Assembly: GCA_003024985.2 (NCBI GenBank)
Contig: PXIH01S0009547.1
DNA length: 11,829 bases
Source: Euperipatoides rowelli
Taxonomy: Eukaryota > Onychophora > Udeonychophora > Euonychophora > Peripatopsidae
Strand: one strand, 5' to 3'
Position numbers and translations under genes: made by a program. A model generated the notes under the pieces. It had not been told where the DNA came from, searched no databases, and worked only from the letters and a program-made list of their open reading frames with translations. Positions 1 to 7,590 of this stretch are shown here, piece by piece (positions within the stretch are counted from its first letter, which is position 1; the number at the start of each line of letters is the position of its first letter).

Positions 1-454
1 TTTTGCACAAAATGTTTATATACATTTAAAAGTAGGATAACTAAGGATCACTTTCATGTATAAATATTTATCTTAACTTTAACTATTTTGCCACACAAAC
101 TAATCTTGCTTAAGTGCGCGACATTTCCCCCACTTCCCCTATGCATAAGCCTACACCACATTCATCACACATGTATCGGCTAACTTTCAGCAACACCACC
201 TAGCTTAGATAGTAATTCAAGTAATTACTGTTTCTACTAGCAGTAAATACATTACAGCACCTCACTATCAAGTTTAAATTTCAGCCAAAAATTTACTGGC
301 ATACTGTTTAGAGACATATTTTAAAAACATATATATACAGGAATACGCTTTGGGTCACAATTTTAGAAAACGTATATTTACGGGGTAGGGGTGTACATCT
401 CAAAATATTAATGTAGAATGCATATCAAGTGTGCATGTGCACTTGTCATTCATT
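1..454. other. Unique AT-rich sequence, no gene seen
   Basis: I find no ORF of useful length, RNA gene or tandem repeat here. Base composition is less biased than in the central AT-rich parts. A small near-palindrome of alternating purines and pyrimidines (GTGCATGTGCAC) lies at about 431-442. This is probably intergenic or intronic DNA. Confidence 0.6.
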
Positions 455-674
455 GGTGGGGGTGGCACCATGCTACTGAACCTTAGATTTACCATAATGC
501 ACAGAAAAACTGCCCAGGCGATTTATTTGTCTAGAATCACAATTCATCAAAAGACTATTTTTAAAAATACGCACTTATTTTGATGATATGAAAACACTCT
601 CCTGTAGTAAAACCTAGGTGGCGCAGTTGTGTGACACAGGTTGGATTTCTTTCAGTGTGATCAAAAAGTTTATG
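455..674 (+). repeat. Dispersed repeat family, copy A
   Basis: This segment aligns collinearly, on the same strand, with 4311-4570. Shared blocks in order are a G-rich start running into GGGGTGGCACC, then CCTTA-ATTTACCA-AATGCA, then AAAACTG-CAGGC, CTAGAATCA-AATTC, AAAAGACTATTT, a GGTAAAACTA-like block, and TTGGATTTCTTTCA followed by ATCAAAAA. By eye about three quarters of aligned bases match, with several small indels, so the copies are old. Neither copy codes for protein. A variant of the start in inverted form, GGTACCACCC, occurs at about 757-766, so this copy could be a short inverted-repeat element running to about 768; copy B lacks that end. Confidence 0.8.
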
Positions 675-1432
675 TTTGGTGATGTTGCACTCGTTTGACG
701 ATGGTGCTCTTTAGCTAACTTTGGCTAAGAAATAGTGGCACACTTATTTTGTGGGGTACCACCCTTTGACGGCATTCTACAGTAATATTTTAAAAATTTG
801 TTGACATTATACAAATTTAAAAAATTAATCACAAATCTGCGGACATCATGTTAGTATGCCATTGTTCATATCATCCATTTCCTAAAAAGTAAACATAACG
901 TACTAACAGACCCCCAATAAAGGACCTATATTAGTAATTGTGTCAATTTGCCAATTCACATCAACTATTTAGTTTTAAAACATTAATGCCAAAGAAACTC
1001 CAAATATCAAAGTAGTGCATAGGATTCCCCAGATACAGCTGAATTTTTGTTTATTCAAGTTTCACTATCAGTAAATATTAAGATCAGTTGCTCTTTACAA
1101 CCAATGTTTACTGCATTGAATTGTGTCCTTGATATGGTTTTTAAATTTTGTTGAAAAATAATTGTTGATATTTGGACAAATTATAGGTCAATGTTTCTAC
1201 AAATTTCTGAGTCTTTTGTCTAATAATATTTTTCCTTGGTTAAAAAATTCTGGAAGTAAATATAGATTTTGTATGGCCCTGTTGTAATGACAATTGGCTG
1301 TGTGGTGGGCACAGTTTCTTTAATCTAAAAGTTGTAATCCCCTTAAATCCGAGGGATTTCCTGTTATGCATATTATTGAATGCATAAATAAAATCTTACC
1401 CCAAATGATTGCTGTTAACTTTTTCATATACA
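675..1432. other. Unique AT-rich sequence, no gene seen
   Basis: No coding region or RNA gene can be supported. One small inverted repeat is visible: AAATTTGT at 794-801 pairs with ACAAATTT at 811-818 across a 9-base loop. The rest is scattered A/T runs without clear organisation. Confidence 0.6.
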
Positions 1433-2893
1433 GTATTAGGCATCATCCATAAACTACAAAACACAATTTTTCTCTATTTTGTACCCCCCCCCCCCCTTCC
1501 ACCACAACTTGTTGCACAATTTAATATCTCCTATATGAAATTACATCAAAATTGTTTGTACCCTCCCCTTCTTTTACAAAACAAAATGAAGTAATATAAT
1601 TGGATTAGACAATATAATTCATGAAAAAACTAAAAAAGATATACAACATATATTAAAAAAAAATTTTAAAATATTTTTTCTAAAATAAAATGAATATTCT
1701 TAATGCATTTTTTTTAATTCAAATAATGATTAGAAGTGTCCGTTCTTGTGTACAGGAACAAGGGTATGGTGCTACTGTAAATGTCCGTACTCATGAAGGT
1801 CAATAAACCAGGGTCTGCCTGTATTTATAGCCCATACTTGTGAAGCACATGTACGTGAACAGGGGTATGGTGCTACTGTAAACATGTCCATACTTGCATT
1901 GGTCCATAAACAAGAGTATGCCTGTATTTATAGTCCGTTCTTAAGAACACGTGATTGTGAATAGGGAGTATGTGCTATTGTAAACATGTCTGTATTTGAA
2001 ACATCCATAAACAAAAGTATGCCTGTATTTGTAGTCCATTCTTGAGAAGCACATGAACGTGAATAGGGGTATGGTGCTACTGTAAACATGTTCGTACTCG
2101 TGACGGTCCTTAAACCTGGGTATGCCTGTATTTATAGTCTGTTCTTGAGAAGCATGTGAACATGAATAGGGGGTAGGGTGCTACTGTAAACATGTCCGTA
2201 CTTGCAATGGTCCATAAACAAGGGTATACCTGTATTCATAGTCCGTTCTTGCGAAGCACATGAATGTGAATAGGGGTATGGTGTACTGTAAACATGTTCA
2301 TTCTCACGAGGGTCCATAAACCTAGGTATGCCTGTATGTATAGTCCATTCTTGAAAAGCATGTGAACATGAATAGGGGGTATGGTGCTACTGTAAACATG
2401 TCCGTACTTGCAATGGTCCATTAACAAGGGTATACCTGTATTTATAGTCCATTCTTGAGAATCACGTGGACGTGAATAGGGGTATGGTGTACTGTAAACA
2501 TGTTCATACTCGCGAGAGTCCATAAACCAGGGTATGCCTGTATGTATAGTCCATTCTTGAAAAGCATGTGAAATGAACAGGGGGTATGGTGCTACTGTAA
2601 ACATGTCAGTACTTGCAATGGTCCATTAACAAGGGTATACCTGTATTTATAGTCCATTCTTGAGAATTACGTGAACATGAATAGGGGTATGGTGGTACTG
2701 TAAACATGTCCGTACTCGTGAGAGTCCATAAACCGGAATATGTCTGTATTTAAATTACAGTAAAATTAAATGAAGATTTGTTGACTTTTGAAAAAATTAT
2801 GTGACATCATATTTCATCTTCACATATCTTTACATTTATTCTAAGCCCCTCCCCCTTCTCACATGATGTCATTTCTGAATAGACCCTTAGAGC
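1433..2893. mobile_element. Candidate non-autonomous element enclosing a minisatellite
   Basis: The left end (about 1436-1600) has CATCATCCATAAACTAC, then a 13-C run, then a second C-rich block (ACCCTCCCCTTC). The right end (about 2790-2893) has CCCCTCCCCCTTCTCACATG, then ATGTCATTTCTGAATAGACC, which read in reverse resembles the left terminus (about 9 of 13 bases in the best stretch). From general knowledge, a CATCCATAAA/TACGTCA terminus next to C-rich tracts is a common motif of short interspersed repeats in invertebrates. No transposase is present and no target-site duplication is clear. The two ends could also be two separate insertions on either side of the array. Confidence 0.3.
1738..2752. 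repeat. Minisatellite, ten copies of a ~103-bp unit
   Basis: Ten units begin near 1738, 1830, 1933, 2034, 2137, 2241, 2343, 2447, 2549 and 2652, each opening with a GTCCGTTCTTG-like block and closing with CTGTATTTATA. Lengths are 101-104 bp except the first (92). Each unit is itself two related halves: both start GTCCGT-CT-G, run through AGGGTATG, and end in GTAAACAT or GTATTTATA, so an ancestral ~50-bp unit doubled. From 2034 on, two subtypes alternate: one has ACTCG-GAGGGTCC and CCAGGGTATGCC, the other ACTTGCAATGGTCC and CAAGGGTATACC. This gives a ~206-bp higher-order period. The unit is not a multiple of three, so minus-strand ORFs at 2132-2317 and 2236-2604 are by-products. Confidence 0.97.
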
Positions 2894-3349
2894 TTTCAAT
2901 AATTGATTTTATTCAAGATGACTTCTGTGTGATTTCAACTGATTTTGATCAAATATCAGACCAATAAGATTTCTTCTAGAGAAGAGACACTCTTTACTCC
3001 TAGTGTACAATCAATAGTTATTTTATTTTGTGACAACATTTATAAACTTCTTTAGAATTCAGTTGCTTCTGATGCAAACAAGTGATCAATAACTTGTCTT
3101 GCTTGAATTAGTTTTGCTTCCATCTTTTGATGACTAAGTTTCAGTTATTTTAAGAATCAATGATGTTTCAGAAGTCTCGGAAAATACTATTTTATATTCA
3201 TTGCACCTTGAATCTTTTTTTTTTTTAAAAAAAAAGGTAAAACTAAGAATAATATTTTTCTATATACTATTTAATATTCCTAAACATATGAGCATCAATA
3301 CGCTCATATTCTTTTACATCATAAAATAATTATTTCAGTTTATTTATTC
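2753..3349. other. AT-rich spacer with T12A9 tract and hairpin
   Basis: The first ~140 bases hold the candidate right end of the element described at 1433-2893. Beyond that there is no gene. A T12 run abuts an A9 run at 3215-3235. A perfect 8-base inverted repeat, ATATGAGC (3286-3293) and GCTCATAT (3302-3309), sits around an 8-base loop just before the left arm that starts at 3350. Confidence 0.6.
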
Positions 3350-3485
3350 TTAAAGTGTATTATAAATGTTATTTTCAAATTTGCCAGTTTTATTTTTCCA
3401 AAAAAATGTCTGTTTAATTCATCAAATTTTCTTATTTCATTTAAAAAGGTGTGAAAATCCAGATTTTATATGTTTATAAATAAAA
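3350..3485 (+). repeat. Left arm of a long inverted repeat
   Basis: Read forward, this arm matches the reverse complement of 4036-4179. The best stretch is about 44 bases with two mismatches, starting near GTTTAATTCATCAAATTTTC and running through CATTTAAAAAGGTG. Outer parts are looser, with small indels. The arms enclose a ~550-bp retrotransposon-derived segment whose open frame begins at the inner edge of this arm. No TSD is recognisable outside. This may be a terminal inverted repeat of a fold-back or MITE-like element. Confidence 0.85.
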
Positions 3486-4035
3486 TATTCCAGTGACATC
3501 ATCTTTTAAAAAATCAAAGCAAACACCTGGTGTCACTTTGATTTCTGTTCTAGATGTTGATGGGAATAGAATAGGATATTATTTAGGATTGTGGGAGGGA
3601 GACATGGAAAGAGTGACTGAGGGAATGGATATACAAAAATGGGGGAAACAAAGAAAAGAAAGCATTAGAAACAAGGGAGACAGGAGATGGATAGAAGGGT
3701 TATATAGGAAGGAAACATTAGAAATTTAGTATAAAAGACATATCAAAGAAGAAGGTAAATTATATGGCAATGATAGTGGAATTATGTTATTATTTCAAGC
3801 AAGGGCAGGGAACATAGGCACTAAGATTAGAAGGAAAAACTTTTGGGGAGAAATCGAAATATGTGGGTTATGTGGAAAGAAGGAGGAAGATGTTAAACAT
3901 GTGATTTTGGAATGTGAGGGTTAAGGGAGGAAAGAGGAAGGATAATTGAAAAAGAGAATAATGATGGTTCACATCGCAAGATGATTCCGGAAATAAGGAG
4001 AAGCCAGGTCTTAGTCTTAGTATTTGGTCTTCTCT
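3484..4035 (+). pseudogene. Non-LTR retrotransposon C-terminal fragment with CCHC motif
   Basis: This is a decayed end of a retrotransposon polyprotein (endonuclease/reverse transcriptase type), not a host gene. One frame is open from 3484 to 3924 apart from a TAG at 3727-3729. Within it I read DRRWIEGLYRKETLE, then, past the stop, YKRHIKEEGKLYG, MLLFQARAGN, and the zinc-finger-like ICGLCGKKEEDVKHVILEC (Cys codons 3862 and 3871, His 3898, Cys 3913). A CxxC-ExxxH-C module after a W-YR-KE and LLF-AR-G stretch is typical of the tail of jockey/I-type elements. After the last Cys a single-base loss gives TAA at 3922; the +1 frame continues as LREERGRIIEKEN and stays open into the right arm. The reverse transcriptase core is absent, so the copy is 5'-truncated. 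The fragment fills the space between the two inverted arms almost exactly. Confidence 0.8.
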
Positions 4036-4179
4036 TTTTATTTATAAACATTATATAAAACTTAGATTTTAACACCTTTTTAAATGAATTAAGAAAATTT
4101 GATGAATTAAACATACATTTTTTGGGCAAAATAAAATTAAATTGGTAAATTTGAAAATAACATTGAGAATATACTTTAA
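4036..4179 (-). repeat. Right arm of a long inverted repeat
   Basis: This is the inverted partner of 3350-3485. The arm includes AAAATTTGATGAATTAAAC (about 4095-4113) and CACCTTTTTAAATGAATT, which pair with the left arm. The shifted reading frame of the retrotransposon fragment runs into it and stops near 4056, which may mean that this sequence was once the element's 3' flank. Confidence 0.85.
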
Positions 4180-4310
4180 TATTTCTTGATCTTTTATAAA
4201 CAGTTTCTATACAACACCAAAAAATTTTGAATGATTTTTCAAATTATTGTCACTTTCAATTTTTTTTTGTCAAGACATTTGTATATTTTTTTTGTAATAA
4301 CTTTCGTTGA
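4180..4310. other. Short AT-rich spacer
   Basis: A T/A-rich link between the inverted-repeat element and the G20 tract. No gene or repeat is recognised. Confidence 0.5.
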
Positions 4311-4330
4311 GGGGGGGGGGGGGGGGGGGG
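4311..4330 (+). repeat. Poly-G tract, 20 Gs
   Basis: This is an uninterrupted 20-G run at the left edge of dispersed-repeat copy B. Copy A has only a short GGTGGGGG at the equivalent place, so the run expanded after the copies separated. Its length is likely variable between alleles and between reads. It could form a quadruplex. Confidence 0.95.
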
Positions 4331-4570
4331 TGGCACCCATATTTAGTCTGATGCTAGTGAGCCTTAAATTTACCACAATGCATTGCAAAACTGGTCAGGC
4401 ACACATGTTTGACTAGAATCATAATTCTTAAAAGACTATTTGTCAAAATGTAACACTTATTTGGGTTACATGGAAACATTCACCAGAACTTTAAATGAGG
4501 TAAAACTAGGGGGCACAGTCAGTTGCAAGGCACATCTTGGATTTCTTTCAAAGTAATCAAAAAAGATTTA
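4311..4570 (+). repeat. Dispersed repeat family, copy B
   Basis: This is the direct-orientation partner of 455-674, with the same order of blocks from GGGTGGCACC through CTAGAATCATAATTC, AAAAGACTATTT and TTGGATTTCTTTCA to ATCAAAAAAG. It carries small extra segments relative to copy A, including about 14 bases after the GGTGGCACC start. It is non-coding; the ORF at 4231-4416 that crosses it owes its glycine run to the G tract. Confidence 0.8.
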
Positions 4571-4886
4571 TCTGAGTGGCATCGATTTGTAAACCAATAC
4601 AGGAGCCAATCCTAACACCTGAAACATTACCGTCATACTTTGATAATAGAGAATAAAAATTCAATCAGACATCATCATTAAAGTTAAAATCAAAAGGTAT
4701 ATTCAATTTGCTGTTCAGGAACAAGATGATGAAGCACAATGAAAAGTGTGTAAGTCATAGCAAATAATCCTGAAGTGCTCGATGAGCGATAATGAAATAC
4801 ATTGATTTGCACTTTTTAAACATCGATCTACTGTTCAAATGCAATCAAAACCATTGGAATACATTACTTATCTATTATAATAAAAG
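4571..4886. other. Unique spacer, no gene seen
   Basis: Mixed-composition sequence between dispersed-repeat copy B and the 30-bp array. No ORF, RNA gene or repeat can be supported. Confidence 0.55.
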
Positions 4887-5535
4887 GCTAATGCTGCTCC
4901 TCACCTTTATATGAAGCCCTTTGTAAATACATATGGCTAAATGATGCCCTTTATAATTACACACAGCTAAATGATGTCCTTTATAAATACACATGGCTAA
5001 ATGATGCCCTTATAAATACACATAGCTAAATGATGCCCTTTATAAATACACATGGCTAAGTGATGCCCTTTATAAATACATACAGCTAAATGATGACCAT
5101 TAGAAATACACATGGATAAATGACGCCCTTTGTAAATATACACAGCTAAAGGATGACTTTTATAAATAAAGATAAATGATGCCCTTTGTAAATAAACACG
5201 ACTAAATGATGTCCCTTATAAATACACATGGCTAAATGATACCCTTTATAAATAAACACAGACAAATGATGTCATTTATAAATACATACAAATAAATGAT
5301 AACCATTAAAAATACACAAGGATAAATGATAACCATTAGAAATACACATGGATAAATGATGCCCTTTATAAATATACACAGCTAAATGATGACCTTTATA
5401 AATAAAGCTAAATGATATCCTTTGCAAATAAACATGGCTAAATGATGTCCTTTATAAATATTTATAAATGATGCCCTTTACAAATAAACATGGATAAAAG
5501 ATGCCCTTTATAAATACAAATGACTAAATGATGCA
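4887..5535. repeat. Minisatellite, ~21 copies of a ~30-bp unit
   Basis: The consensus unit is approximately GCTAAATGATGCCCTTTATA followed by AATACACATG. About 21 recognisable copies run from 4934 to 5535, preceded by one or two degenerate ones from 4887. Units vary at the end (CACATG, CACAG or a shortened AAAG) and at CCC/TCC/ACC. Two units carrying ACCATTAGAAATACACATGG begin near 5096 and 5332, and in both cases a shortened unit ending TATAAATAAAG follows two units later (5161 and 5397). Both spacings are 236 bp, so a block of about eight units was duplicated. Confidence 0.95.
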
Positions 5536-5797
5536 CGGAATTTAACCGTTACAAAAAAAAGGGCCCAACATAATCTTACTCATTTTTACCATCATATGAC
5601 GGGCTTTGAACTAGTATGAATAATATGCTCCACCCCCCCCCCTTCCCTTTAAAATAAGGATTATTTACAGAACACAAAAATTTAAACAGCCACCATGGCA
5701 CCACATATTCCTTCCTCATTGCTGAAGGATGTGCACCGGACTGTACTAACAAATCTTCTGTCTGAAGGACTACGTTAAATTGTGGCTTGTTGACTTA
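5536..5797. other. Spacer with C10 tract and higher-complexity patch
   Basis: A 10-C run lies at 5633-5642 after TATGCTCCA. From about 5690 to 5780 the sequence is less AT-rich and more complex than its surroundings. It includes a good vertebrate-style start context, described separately. Otherwise no feature is seen. Confidence 0.5.
5695..5778 (+). CDS. Possible 27-codon small ORF, unrecognised
   Basis: An ATG sits in the context CAGCCACCATGG, which matches the Kozak consensus. It opens a 27-codon frame beginning MAPHIPSSLLKDVHRT and ending at TAA 5776-5778. The composition is more balanced than in the flanks. I do not recognise the peptide. The complementary strand is also open for about 30 codons, so strand is uncertain. 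It ends about 20 bases before the 33-bp tandem array. It could be a micro-ORF, a relic exon or chance; chance is most likely given its length. Confidence 0.12.
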   Translation: MAPHIPSSLLKDVHRTVLTNLLSEGLR

Positions 5798-5959
5798 TTT
5801 CCATGATAATGTATAGCAGTGATCATGAGATTTCCATGATAATGTATAGCAGTGATCATGAGANCATGATAATGTATAGCAGTGATCATGAGATTTCCAT
5901 GATAATGTATAGCAGTGATCATGAGATTTCCATGATAATGTATAGCAGTGATCATGAGA
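5798..5959. repeat. Five copies of a 33-bp unit, with an N
   Basis: Units start at 5798, 5831, 5865 (partial), 5894 and 5927. Every visible base is identical between copies. At 5864 one N stands in place of the expected TTTC, leaving copy three four bases short, so this looks like an assembly join and true copy number is unknown. Each unit contains CATGAT and ATCATG, 6-base inverted arms around a 14-base loop. Because 33 is divisible by three, both strands give spurious ORFs with 11-residue repeats (5803-5991 plus; 5770-5955 and 5795-5977 minus). Confidence 0.97.
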
Positions 5960-6957
5960 AGTGTTATGTAATCTCAAACAGTTTTGTCTGATACTTGAAA
6001 AACTGAGACCAGAGACAAATTAATGTCCGCACTTTAGAATCTAAAAATATTTTCAATGTGAGGTTTTCCGTGCTTTCTAGCAGCATCACTAATGAATAAA
6101 GCTATCACCATGACTTACGAAATAAGATTTCTAGTGTCATTTCCTTACAAATCCAGTGATAGAAATAAAATGAAAATAATTGTATAGAAGAGATGACAAA
6201 TAGCTGGAAAATCAGAGAGATGGGTCCTAAAAATATTTTAGACCACCCTAATGTGCACGTATTCTGTAGATTAAATTTTTTCCCTAACCCTTTCATCAAC
6301 ATTGACAATTTCAAATATTTTTATGCCAAATTTAAAATACAGTAATTTGTTTTAAAAGCATCACCTAGAAAAATAAAGAAAAAAAAGATAAAAATAAATA
6401 AAAATAAAACGAAATATTTCAAAGAGATAAAATTGCCAGGAATGCTAAAAGCAATTCTAACCTGAGCATCTGGCATTTATCATGGAGGAAGAGAACACAT
6501 TAGTGGATGCTGAATTCTTATTCTTAAAGAACAAACGATTTTCAAGTAGTTTGAAGTGATTCCAGACTGAATTCTTAAAGTTAAAAGGTCTGCATTGACT
6601 ACAAAGTAAGAGTTTGAAGATGATCTTGAATATTAAATTGTAACTCATTAAACAAAGATGTAGTGGAACAAAACAATGCAAATAATGGAGCCATAAGTTT
6701 ACAAAATCTATAACAAATTGGCATAACAGGCTTGGTATTTTCCATATTAATCCTCCCCCAATGATCAATATTTTTTTTTTAAAAAAAAATATTACTGCAT
6801 ATACTGCAACCAGTGAAGTTTTATAATTTTTTTCACTAATTTTTAAAACATTTTTGGAACTATATAAAAAAAAAATATTATTACATAAATTTTAACTTGT
6901 AGTAAATTTACTTTATTAAATCAAAGCACTATAAAAATGTATTGATATTTTTAAATT
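5960..6957. other. AT-rich region, no supported gene
   Basis: Contents are an A-rich tract built on AAATAAAAATAAA (about 6367-6415), a T10A9 near-palindrome flanked by AATA/TATT at 6767-6793, and otherwise unique AT-rich sequence. A minus-strand frame at 6457-6768 codes for 103 residues rich in Leu, Phe, Ile and Asn, as expected from AT-rich DNA. I recognise no domain in it and do not call it a gene. The 69-residue minus frame at 6105-6314 is similar. Confidence 0.5.
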
Positions 6958-7584
6958 GAAGGGAGTTGAAGGCCAATGTAATGGATTTTTTTTTTAAAAA
7001 AAATTATTATTGATTTTCAAAGATAATTTATAAAAAAAAATTCCACAGGAAAAAAAAAATTAAACGCATTAAAAAAGTTATTTAAATATAAAATTAAGAA
7101 TATTGCTATCCTCTATGAGATTACAGATGATGAAATTGTTTCTACAACTGTTTTCTTCATAATGATTTATTATGTAAATAGAGGTATGTTTCATTTGTAG
7201 TAAAGGTCGTTTTGATTTTTTAAAAAAAAAAACAAATTGGACCATAATAGCACAAAGGATAAATTTAATTATGAATTTTTTACAAGTAGTTAAACAATTA
7301 GTCCATAGGATTTCCAGCCTTACTGACAAAGATAGTAAATATTCTATAGTTTAGTATATCAAGCTCTATTCATCTCTCAACAATGACGTAACATAATATC
7401 TCCACAAGCGTATACAATGGACAAGGCTGTTTTAACGAAGAGGAGCTAAAGACAATAAATTCAATTGTAAACAACTATTTAATTTTTTTCTGGTGAATAT
7501 TTTTTTTTTAGTAAAAATCTTTGAAAATCAATAATAATAAAACAAATTTAAAAAATCCAGTACATTTGACCTTTAAGCCCTCCC
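6958..7584. mobile_element. MITE-like element with ~110-bp inverted arms
   Basis: The arms are 6958-7066 and 7473-7584. A 43-base ungapped block pairs the left arm from about 6981 with the right arm back from about 7560, including 21 identical bases (7003-7023 against 7518-7538). Outside it, GGGAGTTGAAGGCCAATGTA on the left pairs with the reverse of TACATTTGACCTTTAAGCCC on the right. The interior (~406 bp) is AT-rich and has no recognisable transposase; the 83-residue minus frame at 7078-7329 has no motif I know. No clean target-site duplication is visible and the outer limits are uncertain by several bases. This is most simply a non-autonomous DNA transposon. Confidence 0.75.
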
Positions 7585-7590
7585 AAAATA

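Noticed and set aside
1409-1594. Plus-strand 61-residue frame with a proline run
   Set aside because: The prolines come from the C13 tract; the rest is AT-rich sequence with no motif.
2132-2604. Two minus-strand frames with repeated Tyr/His-rich peptides
   Set aside because: They are translations of the 103-bp minisatellite, whose length is not a multiple of three, so the peptide repeat changes frame between units.
3893-4129. Minus-strand 78-residue frame
   Set aside because: It is antisense to the retrotransposon fragment and crosses the right inverted arm; no domain is recognisable.
4231-4416. Plus-strand 61-residue frame with a glycine run
   Set aside because: It is a by-product of the G20 tract and dispersed-repeat copy B.
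4887-5535. CRISPR array, suggested by regular ~30-bp repeats
   Set aside because: Repeats are directly adjacent with no unique spacers, and the sequence context is eukaryotic.
5770-5991. Three frames with 11-residue peptide repeats on both strands
   Set aside because: The 33-bp unit is divisible by three, so open frames are automatic; the frames also cross an N.
6105-6314. Minus-strand 69-residue frame
   Set aside because: Composition follows AT-rich DNA (Leu, Phe, Ile, Ser, Lys) and no motif or splice context supports it.
6040-6324. Possible inverted repeat between CTAAAAATATTTTCAATG and a similar later stretch
   Set aside because: The match needs an 8-base gap and consists mainly of A/T runs, so it is not distinguishable from chance.
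6457-6768. Minus-strand 103-residue frame, the second longest in the window
   Set aside because: Hydrophobic and Asn/Lys-rich as expected by chance in AT-rich sequence; no recognisable domain. Conservation data could change this view.
7078-7329. Minus-strand 83-residue frame inside the MITE-like element, considered as a transposase relic
   Set aside because: No transposase motif or catalytic-residue pattern is visible, and the Phe/Lys runs reflect homopolymers.
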